Assembly (NCBI RefSeq): GCF_022747945.1
Contig: NZ_JALDST010000001.1
Span: 4,154,001-4,218,000 of the forward strand
Direction: 5' to 3'
Origin: Micromonospora sp. R77
GTDB taxonomy: Bacteria; Actinomycetota; Actinomycetes; Mycobacteriales; Micromonosporaceae
DNA: 64,000 bases
Under the pieces are notes generated by a model, which saw only the letters and a list, made by a program, of their open reading frames with translations, made no database searches and was not told where the DNA came from. A program made the position numbers and the translations under genes. Positions 1-9,351 of this stretch are shown piece after piece. Position 1 is the first letter of the stretch; the number at the start of each line of letters is the position of its first letter.

Positions 1-794
1 TCAAGGCCGCCGGGCTGCCCACCGAGCGCGACCAGGTCTCCGCGCTCTGGCCCACCTGGGACAAGTTCATCGAGGTCGGCCAGCAGTACACCAGCAAGAC
101 CAACAAGAAGTTCATCGACTCGGGCACCAACCTGTTCAACCCGATCCTCGGGCAGCAGCCGGTCGGCTTCTACAACGAGCAGGACCAGCTCCAGATGGAC
201 GGCGGCCCGAAGGTCGCCTTCGACTACACCGTCAAGGCCGTCCAGGCCGGTCTCTCGGCCAACCTGGCCAGCTTCCAGGCCGACTGGGACAAGGGCTTCA
301 CCAGCGGCTCCTTCGCCGTGCTGGCCTGCCCGGCGTGGATGCTCGGCCACATCAAGGACACCGCCCCCGGCACCCAGGGCAAGTGGGACATCGCCGCGGT
401 CCCCGGTGGCGGCGGCAACTGGGGCGGCTCGTTCCTGACCATCCCCAAGCAGGGCAAGCACGTCGACGAGGCGTACAAGCTGCTGGAGTGGCTGGTCCAG
501 CCCGAGCAGCAGATCGAGATCTTCAAGAAGGTCGGTAACCTGCCGTCGCAGCCGGCGCTCTACGCCGACCCGGCGATCGCCGACTTCAAGAACCCGTTCT
601 TCAACAACGCGCCGGTCGGGCAGATCTTCCCGAAGATGGCGCAGGGCCTCACCCCGCAGTACCTGGGCAAGAAGAACGGCCCGACCCGGGTGGCGGTCGA
701 GAACGTCATCATCCGCGTACAGAACAAGACCCTGAAGCCGGACGCCGCGTGGGCGGAGGCGGTCAAGGAGGCCGACAAGGCCAGCAAGTCCTGA
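1..794 (+). CDS. ABC transporter sugar solute-binding protein, C-terminal part (partial)
   Basis: The start lies outside the window; frame 3 is open from base 3 to the TGA at 792-794, about 263 codons. This is the C-terminal part of a family 1 extracellular sugar-binding lipoprotein: the segment around LEWLVQPEQQIEIFKKVGNLPS is typical of the last third of these proteins, which capture oligosaccharide outside the membrane and deliver it to two permeases. The two permease genes follow after about 100 bp and glycosidases for mannan come next, so manno-oligosaccharides are the inferred ligand. No signal peptide or lipobox can be judged because the 5' end is missing. Ligand identity is inferred from context only. 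Confidence 0.85.
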   Translation, partial: KAAGLPTERDQVSALWPTWDKFIEVGQQYTSKTNKKFIDSGTNLFNPILGQQPVGFYNEQDQLQMDGGPKVAFDYTVKAVQAGLSANLASFQADWDKGFTSGSFAVLACPAWMLGHIKDTAPGTQGKWDIAAVPGGGGNWGGSFLTIPKQGKHVDEAYKLLEWLVQPEQQIEIFKKVGNLPSQPALYADPAIADFKNPFFNNAPVGQIFPKMAQGLTPQYLGKKNGPTRVAVENVIIRVQNKTLKPDAAWAEAVKEADKASKS

Positions 795-893
795 CGCACC
801 GGTGACCGGTGGCGGGGTGGGCCCGGCCCGCCCCGCCACCGCCCGGGCGTCGCCGAGTTCCCACCCGTCACCTCACCGGCCCTGGAGTGTCCT

Positions 894-1907
894 ATGTCCA
901 CCACCCGTGCCGCACCCGCGCCGTCGAGCCACCGAGCCGCGCCGGAGCGCGGCCGCTCCGGGGGCGACGACCGGCGGCTCACCTGGCGCAACCGGCTGTA
1001 CCGCTTCGACATGCGCTACATGCCGTACCTGATGATCGCCCCGTTCTTCCTGATCTTCCTCGTCTTCGGGCTGTTCCCGCTGCTGTTCAACGGCGTGGTA
1101 TCGCTGCGCAACTACCGGCTCGACGACCCGACGCTGCCGTACTGGGCCGGCGTGGAGAACTTCAGCAAGCTCTTCGGTGACGAGGACTTCTGGAACGCCC
1201 TCTACAACACCTTCGGCATCTTCCTGCTCTCCACGGTGCCGCAGCTGCTGCTCGCGCTGGTGGTCGCCTCGCTGCTCAACCGCAAGCTGCGGGCGCAGAC
1301 CTGGTGGCGGGTGAGCATCCTGCTGCCGTACGTGACCCCGATCGTCGCGTCGACGATGGTGTTCAGCGTCTTCTTCTCCCGCGACTTCGGCATGGCGAAC
1401 TGGGTGCTCGGCCTCCTCGGCCTGGGCGGCGGGGACACCCCGATCGACTGGCGGGCCGACAAGCCGCACTCCTGGATCGCCATCGCCACCATGGTCAACT
1501 GGAAGTGGATCGGCTACAACGCGCTGCTCTATCTGGCCGCGATGCAGTCCATCTCCAAGGACGTCTACGAGGCCGCCGCGATCGACGGCGCCGGCCCCTG
1601 GAAGCAGCTCTGGCGGATCACCGTGCCGTTGATCCAGCCGATCATCGTCTTCACCGTGGTGCTCTCCACCATCGGTGGCCTCCAGCTCTTCACCGAGCCG
1701 ATGCTCTTCGACCTCAACTCCCAGGCCGCCACCGGCGGACCGAACGGCGAGTGGCAGACCATCGGCCAGCTCATCTACAAGGTCGGCTGGAAGGACCTCA
1801 ACCTCGGCTACGCCGCCGCGATGTCCTGGGCCCTGTTCGTGATCACCCTGCTCATCGCCGGCCTCAACACCCTGCTGACGAACCGACTGGCCGGAGGGCG
1901 CAAATGA
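894..1907 (+). CDS. ABC sugar transporter permease (MalF-type)
   Basis: A 337-residue inner-membrane permease. A charged N-terminal tail of about 40 residues is followed by six hydrophobic segments, the first near residues 44-66. The EAA loop that docks on the ATPase is visible at about residues 226-245 (EAAAIDGAGPWKQLWRITVP). The ATG at 894 is supported by GGAG at 884-887. The gene overlaps the next permease by four bases (ATGA), indicating translational coupling. As in most actinobacterial sugar importers no ATPase gene is present here; a shared MsiK-type ATPase elsewhere is likely from general knowledge. Substrate inferred from the adjacent mannosidase and mannanase. Confidence 0.92.
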   Translation: MSTTRAAPAPSSHRAAPERGRSGGDDRRLTWRNRLYRFDMRYMPYLMIAPFFLIFLVFGLFPLLFNGVVSLRNYRLDDPTLPYWAGVENFSKLFGDEDFWNALYNTFGIFLLSTVPQLLLALVVASLLNRKLRAQTWWRVSILLPYVTPIVASTMVFSVFFSRDFGMANWVLGLLGLGGGDTPIDWRADKPHSWIAIATMVNWKWIGYNALLYLAAMQSISKDVYEAAAIDGAGPWKQLWRITVPLIQPIIVFTVVLSTIGGLQLFTEPMLFDLNSQAATGGPNGEWQTIGQLIYKVGWKDLNLGYAAAMSWALFVITLLIAGLNTLLTNRLAGGRK

Positions 1908-2806
1908 CCGCCGTGGCACCCCCGCGTCCCGCCGTCGCGGGCAAGCGGAAGCGGCCGACCCTGATGGGACGGGCACCGCAGGACACCCCCGCCGGCCTCT
2001 GGACCTATCTGCTGCTGTCGGTGACGTTCCTCTTCGCCGCGTTCCCGCTGTACTGGATGTTCGTCATCGCCACCAGCAACGACGAGGCGCTGGCGAAGCT
2101 GCCGCCCGCGGTGATCCCCGGCAACCAGTTCATGGTCAACGTCAACGAGGTCTTCTCCCTCCAGGACGTCTACTTCGCCGCCTCCCTGGTCAACAGCCTC
2201 ATCGTCTCCACCGTGGTGACCGCCTCGGTGCTGTTCTTCTGCTCGCTGGCCGGCTTCGCCTTCGCCAAGCTGCGGTTCAAGGGCAGCCGGGTGCTGATGC
2301 TCATCGTGGTGCTCACCCTCACCGTGCCGAACCAGCTCGGCGTGGTGGCGCTCTACATCGTGATGAGCAAGCTCGGCTGGAACGGCACCCTGCTCGCGGT
2401 CATCGCCCCCGGCCTGGTCACCGCGTTCGGCGTGTTCTACATGCGCCAGTTCATCGTCAACACCGTCCCGGACGAGCTGGTCGAGTCGGCCCGGATGGAC
2501 GGGGCCTCCACCATGCGGGTGTACGCCAACATCGTGCTGCCGGCGATCCGCCCGGCCCTCGCGGTGCTCGGCCTGCTCACCTTCGTGGCCACCTGGAACG
2601 ACTTCCAGTGGCCGCTGATCACGTTGAGCGGCACCGACTTCCCGACCTCGATGGTGGCGGTCTCCGACCTGGCCAGCGGCAACTACGTGATCTACCGGCG
2701 GGTACTGGCGGGCGCGTTCATCGCCACCGTGCCGCTGCTGGTGATGCTGTTCATCGGTGGACGTCAGATCGTCCGCGGAATCATGGAAGGCGCGGTGAAG
2801 TCGTGA
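1904..2806 (+). CDS. ABC sugar transporter permease (MalG-type)
   Basis: A 300-residue permease, partner of the preceding one. The start ATG at 1904 overlaps the upstream stop; longer readings upstream are not needed. The EAA loop is at about residues 194-213 (ESARMDGASTMRVYANIVLP). Six transmembrane segments are visible, beginning near residue 33. The stop TGA (2804-2806) overlaps the GTG start of the mannosidase gene, so binding protein, permeases and mannosidase look like one operon that couples uptake of an oligosaccharide to its cytoplasmic hydrolysis. Confidence 0.92.
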   Translation: MTAVAPPRPAVAGKRKRPTLMGRAPQDTPAGLWTYLLLSVTFLFAAFPLYWMFVIATSNDEALAKLPPAVIPGNQFMVNVNEVFSLQDVYFAASLVNSLIVSTVVTASVLFFCSLAGFAFAKLRFKGSRVLMLIVVLTLTVPNQLGVVALYIVMSKLGWNGTLLAVIAPGLVTAFGVFYMRQFIVNTVPDELVESARMDGASTMRVYANIVLPAIRPALAVLGLLTFVATWNDFQWPLITLSGTDFPTSMVAVSDLASGNYVIYRRVLAGAFIATVPLLVMLFIGGRQIVRGIMEGAVKS

Positions 2807-5244
2807 GCCAGCACGCGTTGCACGAGGGTTGGGTGCTGCGGGCCGTCCCCGGCCCGCAGGTGCCGCCGGAGATCGCCGACCAGGCGGTGCCGGCCACAGT
2901 GCCCGGCTGCGTGCACACCGACCTGCTCGCCGCCGGCCTGATCCCCGACCCCTACCTGGACGACAACGAGACCCGGCTGGCCTGGATCGGGCGCACCGAC
3001 TGGGTCTACGAGACCACGTTCGCCTGGCAGCCCGGCGACGACGACCGGGTCGACCTGGTCTGCGCCGGCCTCGACACGGTCGCCACGGTCACCCTCAACG
3101 GCACCGAGGTCGGCCGGACCGAGAACCAGCACCGCGGCTACCGCTTCGACGTGGGCGCGCTGCTGCGGCCCGGCGCGAACACGCTGACCGTCCGCTTCGA
3201 CTCGGCGTACCGCTATGCGGAGGCGCACCGGGACCGGCTGGGCGACCGGCCGAACGCCTACCCGGAGCCGTTCCACTTCATCCGCAAGACGGCCTGCAAC
3301 TTCGGCTGGGACTGGGGTCCGACCGTGGTGACCGCCGGCATCTGGCAGGAGATCGGGCTGCACGCCTGGTCCACCGCCCGGCTGGCCACGGTCCGCCCGG
3401 TGGTCACCGTCGACGGCGACACCGGGACGGTGGAGCTGCACGTCGAGGTGGAGCGGGCGGCCGACGCGCCGGTCACCGTGCGGGCCGCCGTCGCGGGCGC
3501 TACCGGCGAGGTCACCGTGCCGGCGGGGGAGCGCACGGCCGTGCTGACCGTCACCGTCCGCGACCCCGAGCTGTGGTGGCCCCGGGGGTACGGCGAGCAG
3601 GCCCTGCACCAGCTCGACGTGACCCTCTGCGCGGCGGACGGCCGTACCCTGGACGCCTGGTCCCGCCGGATCGGCTTCCGCTCGGTACGCCTCGACACCA
3701 CCCCCGACGCGCACGGCACCCCGTTCGTCCTGCACGTCAACGACGTGCCGGTCTTCGTCAAGGGCATCAACTGGATCCCCGACGACGCCTTCCCCAACCG
3801 GGTCACCCGGAAGCGGCTGGCGCAGCGGTTCCGCCAGGCCGCCGACGCCAACATCAACCTGCTCCGGATCTGGGGCGGCGGCCGGTACGAGTCGGACGAC
3901 TTCTATGAGCTGGCCGACGAGGCGGGTCTGCTGGTGCAGCAGGACTTCCTCTTCGCCTGCGCCGCGTACCCGGAGGAGGAGCCGTTCCGCTCCGAGATCG
4001 AGGCGGAGGCGCGCGAGCAGGTCACCCGGCTGGCCGCGTACCCGTCGCTGGTGCTCTGGACCGGCAACAACGAGAACATCTGGGGCTGGCACGACTGGGA
4101 CTGGCAGGAGCCGCTCGCCGGCCGCACCTGGGGGCGCGGCTACTACCTGGAGCTGCTGCCGGCGATCGTCGGCGAGCTGGACCCGGCCCGGCCGTACTGG
4201 CCGGGCAGCCCCTGGTCCGGCAGCGAGGACGTGCACCCGAACGACCCGGCGCACGGCACCATGCACATCTGGGACGTCTGGAACGACGACGACTACACGA
4301 AGTACCGCGAGTACGTGCCGCGCTTCGTCGCCGAGTTCGGCTACCAGGCGCCCCCCACGTACGCGACGCTCCGCCGGTCGATCTCCGACGAGCCGCTGGC
4401 GCACGACTCGCCCGGCATGGCGCACCACCAGAAGGCGATCGACGGGGACCTGAAGCTCCAGCGAGGGCTGGACGCGCACCTGCCGGTGCCCGCCGACTTC
4501 GACGACTGGCACTACCTGACCCAGCTCAACCAGGCCCGCGCCATCCAGCTCGGGGTGGAGCACTTCCGGTCCCACCGGCCGGTCTGCATGGGGACCATCG
4601 TCTGGCAGCTCAACGACTGCTGGCCGGTCACCTCCTGGGCGGCGGTCGACGGGGACGGCCGCCGCAAGCCCCTCTGGTACGCGCTGCGCCGCGCGTACGC
4701 CGACCGGCTGCTGACCGTGCAGCCGCGCGACGGCGGGCTGGCCGTGGTGGCGGTCAACGAGACCGGCGAGGCGTGGACCGGGCCGGCCACGGTCACCCGG
4801 GTCACGCTGACCGGGGAGCCGAGGGCGAAGACCTCGGTGGAGCTTTCCGTCCCGGCGTACTCCTCGGTGGTGCTGCCGCTGCCGGCGGAGCTGGCGCGGC
4901 CGGACGAGGCCCGGCGGGAGCTGCTGGTCGCCGAGGCCGGCGACACGGCGGAGCGGGCGCTCTGGTTCTTCGCCGAGGACCGCGAGATCGACTGGCCGGC
5001 GGCCGACCTGGACGCGTCGGTGGAGACCGGGGACGGCGGCCAGCGGGTCCGGGTGACCGCCCGGAGCGTGCTGCGCGACCTGGCCCTCTTCCCGGACCGG
5101 CTGGACCCGTCGGCGCAGGTCGACCAGGCCCTGGTCACCCTCCTGCCGGGTGAGTCGGTCACCTTCGCCGTGCACGCCGACCGCCCGCTGGACCCGACCG
5201 CCCTCACCACCCGCCCCGTCCTGCGCTGCGTCAACGACATCTGA
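2803..5244 (+). CDS. beta-mannosidase, glycoside hydrolase family 2
   Basis: An 813-residue cytoplasmic GH2 enzyme that removes non-reducing beta-mannose from manno-oligosaccharides. Order of domains: N-terminal jelly-roll sugar-binding domain (about 1-170), immunoglobulin-like domain, TIM barrel (about 290-620) and C-terminal beta domains. The acid/base Glu is in the motif GNNEN (E424) and the likely nucleophile in AEFGYQ (E511). No signal peptide. The GTG at 2803 is chosen because it overlaps the permease stop by four bases and the N-terminus starts directly with family-like sequence. It acts downstream of the ABC importer. Beta-mannosidase is preferred over beta-galactosidase or glucuronidase because of the overall match and the neighbouring mannanase. 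Confidence 0.9.
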   Translation: MSQHALHEGWVLRAVPGPQVPPEIADQAVPATVPGCVHTDLLAAGLIPDPYLDDNETRLAWIGRTDWVYETTFAWQPGDDDRVDLVCAGLDTVATVTLNGTEVGRTENQHRGYRFDVGALLRPGANTLTVRFDSAYRYAEAHRDRLGDRPNAYPEPFHFIRKTACNFGWDWGPTVVTAGIWQEIGLHAWSTARLATVRPVVTVDGDTGTVELHVEVERAADAPVTVRAAVAGATGEVTVPAGERTAVLTVTVRDPELWWPRGYGEQALHQLDVTLCAADGRTLDAWSRRIGFRSVRLDTTPDAHGTPFVLHVNDVPVFVKGINWIPDDAFPNRVTRKRLAQRFRQAADANINLLRIWGGGRYESDDFYELADEAGLLVQQDFLFACAAYPEEEPFRSEIEAEAREQVTRLAAYPSLVLWTGNNENIWGWHDWDWQEPLAGRTWGRGYYLELLPAIVGELDPARPYWPGSPWSGSEDVHPNDPAHGTMHIWDVWNDDDYTKYREYVPRFVAEFGYQAPPTYATLRRSISDEPLAHDSPGMAHHQKAIDGDLKLQRGLDAHLPVPADFDDWHYLTQLNQARAIQLGVEHFRSHRPVCMGTIVWQLNDCWPVTSWAAVDGDGRRKPLWYALRRAYADRLLTVQPRDGGLAVVAVNETGEAWTGPATVTRVTLTGEPRAKTSVELSVPAYSSVVLPLPAELARPDEARRELLVAEAGDTAERALWFFAEDREIDWPAADLDASVETGDGGQRVRVTARSVLRDLALFPDRLDPSAQVDQALVTLLPGESVTFAVHADRPLDPTALTTRPVLRCVNDI

Positions 5245-5248
5245 AAGG

Positions 5249-5294
5249 AGGGGCCCCTTCTTAACGCCTGGTGCATAGGAAGGGGCCCCTGCTA
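5249..5294. repeat. palindromic GGGGCCCC intergenic repeat, possible terminator
   Basis: Two copies of AGGGGCCCCT (5249-5258 and 5281-5290), each followed by a short sequence ending TAAC, form a 12-bp hairpin (5249-5260 with 5279-5290, 18-nt loop). It lies five bases after the beta-mannosidase stop and before the mannanase ribosome site. It may end the transporter operon transcript. I recall similar GGGGCCCC/TTAACGCC elements in Micromonospora intergenic DNA; no second copy is in this window. Confidence 0.55.
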
Positions 5295-5323
5295 ACACGT
5301 TCCTTCACTCCGAGAGGAAGTCG

Positions 5324-7309
5324 ATGAAGAGAAGGCTGGCCGGCGTACTGCTGGCCCTGGCCGGGCTGATCGCGGCGACCGGCGTGTCGGCCGCGCCCGT
5401 CGCGGCGGCCGCCGACCGCACCGGCGGCGGCTTCGTGGTGCGCAAGGGTGACCAGCTCTTCCTGGACGGCAGGCCGTTCCGGTTCGCCGGCACCAACAAC
5501 TACTACCTGGAGTACAAGTCGCACCGGATGGTCGACGACGTCTTCGCCGACGCGAAGGCCGCCCGGTTCACCGTGCTGCGGCACTGGGGCTTCCTCGACA
5601 TCGGCAACGCCGACGACACCAACTCGGTCTCCGGCAAGTCCGACGGGGTGTACCTCCAGTACTGGGACGGCACGAAGCCCGCCTACAACGACGGTCCGGA
5701 CGGATTGCAGCGCCTCGACTACGTGCTCTACGCCGCCCGCCGGGCCGGCATCAAGGTGGTCGTCCCGCTCACCAACAACTGGCGTGACTTCGGCGGCATG
5801 GACCAGTACGTCCGCTGGCGCGGCGGCACCCACCACGACGACTTCTACACCGACCCGGTGATCCGCGGCTGGTACCGGGACTGGATCTCGCACGTCCTGA
5901 ACCGGGTCAACCCGCTGACCGGCGTCGCCTACCGCAACGATCCGACGGTCATGGCGTGGGAGCTGGCGAACGAGCCGCGCTGCAAGGGCTCCGGGGTCTA
6001 TCCCACCTCGCCGACCTGCACCACCGACACGCTCACCCGCTGGGCCGACGAGATGAGCCGGCACGTCAAGGCCGTCGACCGGCACCACCTGGTCGGCGTC
6101 GGCGACGAGGGCTTCTTCTGCGACGACCCGGCCGCGCCGGAGTGGACGGTCAACTGCGGCGAGGGCGTCGACTCGGTCGCCCTGGCGAAGCTGCCGGCCG
6201 TCGACCTGATGGGCTACCACCTCTATCCCGACGCGTGGAGCAAGGACGCCGACTGGGGCACCGCGTGGATCGAGCGGCACAGCCGGGAGGCCGAGGCGGT
6301 CGGCAAGCCGGTCGTGCTCGGTGAGTTCGGCCTCGCCGACAAGGCCACCCGCAATCCGGTCTACCAGCAGTGGACCGACGCGGTGATCCGCAGCGGCGGC
6401 ACCGGCTTCCTCTACTGGATCCTCTCCGGCGTCCAGGACGACGGCACCCCCTACCCGGACTACGACGGCTACACCGTCTACTGCCCCAGCCCGGTCTGCA
6501 CCACGCTGGCCAACGCGGGCGACGCCATCCGGCGCGGCCCCCGGCCGCGCCCGCCGGTCGCCGACCACGACACCGCGACCACCCAGGCCGGCACGCCGGT
6601 CACCCTCACCCCGACGAGCAACGACATCGCGTACGCCGGTCCGGTCCGGCCGTCCACCATCGACCTCGACCCGATCGCGTACGGCCAGCAGCGGGTCGCC
6701 CCGGTCGTCGGCGGCTCGTTCGCGCTGACCGCCTCCGGTGCGGTGGTCTTCACCCCGGCCGACGGGTTCCAGGGCAAGGCGGCCGGGCGGTACACCGTCC
6801 GGGATGCCGCCGGCCGGGTGTCCAACCCCGCCGACCTGACCGTCACCGTCAAGCCCGCGCCGGGTGACCCGATCCGGCTCGCCTCCTGGGAGACCGGGGT
6901 GGAGGGCTGGGCGCCGGGCAGCTGGCAGACCGACGCCGGCACGGTCGCGCAGACGTCGGACTTCGCGACCGAGGGCAGCCACGGCCTGGAGGTGGCGGCC
7001 ACCGGCGGCGGCTGGTTCGGGGTGACCCTGCCGGCCCCGGTCGACCTGTCGGCGAAGGCGACCCTGAAGTACGACCTGCGGACCTCGGCGACCGCCGGTA
7101 CCTCGACGGCGATCGCTCTGCAGACCGGCTCCGGCTTCGCCTGGTGCCAGTCGACGTTCGGCTGGGTGGGGCAGGGGACCAGCACCACGGTCGAGGTGGA
7201 CCTGCTCAACCAGCTGTCCTGCGACGCGGCGGCCCTCGCCGACGTACGCGGGGTGCTGATCTGGGTCAGCCCCGGCACGCACGACCTGGACAACCTCCGC
7301 GCCGAGTGA
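5324..7309 (+). CDS. secreted endo-beta-1,4-mannanase (GH5-like) with accessory domains
   Basis: A 661-residue exported enzyme. A Sec signal peptide covers about residues 1-31 (twin basic start, hydrophobic core, AAA region). The catalytic TIM barrel runs to about residue 400, with acid/base Glu in WELANEP (E217) and nucleophile in LGEFG (E334); the N-terminal FAGTNNYYL and long loops resemble GH5 subfamily 7 mannanases. A Pro-rich linker leads to a CshA/Ig-like repeat domain (about 405-510) and a C-terminal beta-sandwich that looks like a carbohydrate-binding module (about 515-661). A GAGAGGAAG site precedes the ATG. It would cut mannan outside the cell and feed the importer and beta-mannosidase upstream. 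Confidence 0.87.
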   Translation: MKRRLAGVLLALAGLIAATGVSAAPVAAAADRTGGGFVVRKGDQLFLDGRPFRFAGTNNYYLEYKSHRMVDDVFADAKAARFTVLRHWGFLDIGNADDTNSVSGKSDGVYLQYWDGTKPAYNDGPDGLQRLDYVLYAARRAGIKVVVPLTNNWRDFGGMDQYVRWRGGTHHDDFYTDPVIRGWYRDWISHVLNRVNPLTGVAYRNDPTVMAWELANEPRCKGSGVYPTSPTCTTDTLTRWADEMSRHVKAVDRHHLVGVGDEGFFCDDPAAPEWTVNCGEGVDSVALAKLPAVDLMGYHLYPDAWSKDADWGTAWIERHSREAEAVGKPVVLGEFGLADKATRNPVYQQWTDAVIRSGGTGFLYWILSGVQDDGTPYPDYDGYTVYCPSPVCTTLANAGDAIRRGPRPRPPVADHDTATTQAGTPVTLTPTSNDIAYAGPVRPSTIDLDPIAYGQQRVAPVVGGSFALTASGAVVFTPADGFQGKAAGRYTVRDAAGRVSNPADLTVTVKPAPGDPIRLASWETGVEGWAPGSWQTDAGTVAQTSDFATEGSHGLEVAATGGGWFGVTLPAPVDLSAKATLKYDLRTSATAGTSTAIALQTGSGFAWCQSTFGWVGQGTSTTVEVDLLNQLSCDAAALADVRGVLIWVSPGTHDLDNLRAE

Positions 7310-7330
7310 CCCGGCCGGCCGAAAGCAATG

Positions 7331-7378
7331 TCGGCGACGTGGCGGTTTCCCGGACCCGGGCTGCCGCCACGTCGCCGA
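7331..7378. terminator. bidirectional hairpin terminator between mannanase and ilvD
   Basis: A perfect 15-bp inverted repeat (7331-7345 with 7364-7378, 18-nt loop) lies between two convergent genes, so it can serve both strands. There is no U-tract, as is common in actinobacteria. Confidence 0.8.
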
Positions 7379-7392
7379 TCTGGCGTCGGCCC

Positions 7393-9240
7393 CTACTCCG
7401 GGACGCGGCGGTAGGCGCCGTCGCTGGCCGAGGTGGCCATCGAGGCGTACGCGCGCAGCGCCGCCGACACCGGGCGCTGCCGGTCGGCCGGGGTGTAGGG
7501 GCGGTCGCGCTTCTCCTCGGCGACCCGGCGCGCCTGCAGCTCGTCGGCGGGCACGTTCAGCTCGATGGAGCGGTTCGGGATGTCGATGACGATCTCGTCG
7601 CCGTCGGTGACCAGGGCGATCAGCCCGCCCGAGGCGGCCTCGGGGGAGACGTGCCCGATGGAGAGGCCGGAGGTGCCGCCGGAGAAGCGGCCGTCGGTGA
7701 GCAGCGCGCAGGCCCGGCCCAGCCCCCGGCCCTTGAGGAAGGAGGTGGGATAGAGCATCTCCTGCATGCCGGGGCCGCCCTTCGGGCCCTCGTACCGGAT
7801 GACCACCACGTCCCCGGCGACCACCTGCTTGGCCAGGATGGCCGTCACCGCGTCGTCCTGCGACTCGTAGACCTTCGCCGGGCCACGGAAGGTCAGGCAC
7901 TCCTCGGGCACGCCGGCGGTCTTCACCACGCAGCCGTCCGGGGCCAGGTTGCCGTGCAGGATGGCCAGCCCGCCGTCCGCGCTGTAGGCGTGGGCGAGGT
8001 CCCGCACGCACCCGCCGGTCGCGTCGGTGTCCAGCGTGGACCAGCGGTTCTCGGTGGAGAAGGGCTGGGTGGTACGCACCCCGCCGGGGGCGGCGTGGAA
8101 CAGTTCGATCGCCTCGGGCCGGGCGGAGCCGCCGCGCACGTCCCAGTCGGCGAGCCACTCGCCGAGCGAGGGGGAGTGCACGGCGTGCACGTCCCGGTGG
8201 AGCAGGCCGGCGCGGTCCAGTTCGCCGAGGATGGCCGGGATGCCACCGGCCCGGTGCACGTCCTCCATGTGGTACTGCGGCGAGTTCGGCGCGACCTTGG
8301 CCAGGCAGGGCACCCGGCGGGAGATCGCGTCGATGTCGGCGACGGAGAAGTCCAGCTCGGCCTCCCGGGCGGCGGCGAGCAGGTGCAGGATCGTGTTGGT
8401 CGAGCCGCCCATCGCCACGTCCAGGGCGACCGCGTTCTCGAACGCGGCCCGGCTGGCGACCGCGCGGGGCAGCACCGAGGCGTCATTGCCGTCGTACCAG
8501 CGCTTGGCGATCTCCACGACGGTGCGGCCGGCCTCGACGAAGAGCGACCGGCGCGCGGCGTGGGTCGCGAGGGTCGAGCCGTTGCCCGGCAGGGCCAGGC
8601 CGATCGCCTCGGTGAGGCAGTTCATCGAGTTGGCGGTGAACATGCCCGAGCAGGAGCCGCAGGTGGGGCAGGCGGAGCGCTCGATCTCGCCGAGCTGGTC
8701 GTCGGTGACGGCCTCGTTGGAGGAGGCGATCATCGCGTCGATCAGGTCGATCTTGGAGTGCACGATCCCCTCGATGGCCACCGTCTTGCCGGCCTCCATC
8801 GGCCCGCCGGAGACGAACACGGTGGGGATGTTCAGCCGCAGCGCGGCCAGCAGCATGCCCGGGGTGATCTTGTCGCAGTTGGAGATGCAGACCAGGGCGT
8901 CCGCGCAGTGCGCGTTGACCATGTATTCGACCGCGTCGGCGATCAGCTCTCGGCTGGGCAGCGAATAGAGCATGCCGCCGTGGCCCATCGCGATGCCGTC
9001 GTCGACCGCGATGGTGTTGAACTCGCGGCCCACGCCGCCGGCCTCGGCCACCGCGTCGGCGACCAGGCCGCCCATGTCCTTGAGGTGTACGTGACCGGGG
9101 ACGAACTGGGTGAAACTGTTGGCGATGGCGACGATCGGCTTGCCGAAGTCGTCGTCGGTCATCCCGGTGGCCCGCCAGAGGGCCCGGGCACCGGCCATCG
9201 TCCGACCGTGGGTGGAGGTCTTCGACCGCAGCTCAGGCAT
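7393..9240 (-). CDS. ilvD: dihydroxy-acid dehydratase
   Basis: A 615-residue cytoplasmic Fe-S enzyme converting 2,3-dihydroxy-isovalerate and 2,3-dihydroxy-3-methylvalerate to the keto acids for valine and isoleucine. Family signatures visible: [11 protein letters not shown] near the N-terminal third, [15 protein letters not shown], and PGGPGMQE-like [10 protein letters not shown] near the C-terminus. The start ATG (complement of 9238-9240) gives [15 protein letters not shown], the usual N-terminus, and family-typical length. It stands alone, divergent from the GGDEF-EAL gene. A -10-like CAGACT ends 7 nt before the ATG, so the message may be leaderless. Confidence 0.96.
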   Translation of the reverse strand: MPELRSKTSTHGRTMAGARALWRATGMTDDDFGKPIVAIANSFTQFVPGHVHLKDMGGLVADAVAEAGGVGREFNTIAVDDGIAMGHGGMLYSLPSRELIADAVEYMVNAHCADALVCISNCDKITPGMLLAALRLNIPTVFVSGGPMEAGKTVAIEGIVHSKIDLIDAMIASSNEAVTDDQLGEIERSACPTCGSCSGMFTANSMNCLTEAIGLALPGNGSTLATHAARRSLFVEAGRTVVEIAKRWYDGNDASVLPRAVASRAAFENAVALDVAMGGSTNTILHLLAAAREAELDFSVADIDAISRRVPCLAKVAPNSPQYHMEDVHRAGGIPAILGELDRAGLLHRDVHAVHSPSLGEWLADWDVRGGSARPEAIELFHAAPGGVRTTQPFSTENRWSTLDTDATGGCVRDLAHAYSADGGLAILHGNLAPDGCVVKTAGVPEECLTFRGPAKVYESQDDAVTAILAKQVVAGDVVVIRYEGPKGGPGMQEMLYPTSFLKGRGLGRACALLTDGRFSGGTSGLSIGHVSPEAASGGLIALVTDGDEIVIDIPNRSIELNVPADELQARRVAEEKRDRPYTPADRQRPVSAALRAYASMATSASDGAYRRVPE

Positions 9241-9253
9241 GGCTACCAGTCTG
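9241..9253 (-). promoter_or_regulatory. possible leaderless promoter of ilvD
   Basis: On the minus strand a CAGACT box (complement of 9248-9253, A at position 2 and T at position 6 as in -10 hexamers) is followed by 7 nt and then the ilvD ATG. No Shine-Dalgarno sequence is seen between. No good -35 is visible. The assignment rests on spacing only. Confidence 0.4.
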
Positions 9254-9351
9254 ACACCGTCACCGGCGGCGCTCCCGGCCGTGCGTGCCGTGTCCCAACA
9301 GATGCACACCCGGTCCCCCACCGCAGGGGTGGATCCGGCACAGTTGAGGGC

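Noticed and set aside
2764..5298. 844-codon frame opposite the beta-mannosidase
   Set aside because: Low-complexity antisense; the plus strand has catalytic motifs in order.
5261..8158. Long minus-strand open frame of 965 codons opposite the mannanase gene
   Set aside because: It is the antisense of GH5 and ilvD coding DNA, is Arg/Gly/Pro-rich and has no family signature. Long antisense frames are expected at this GC content.
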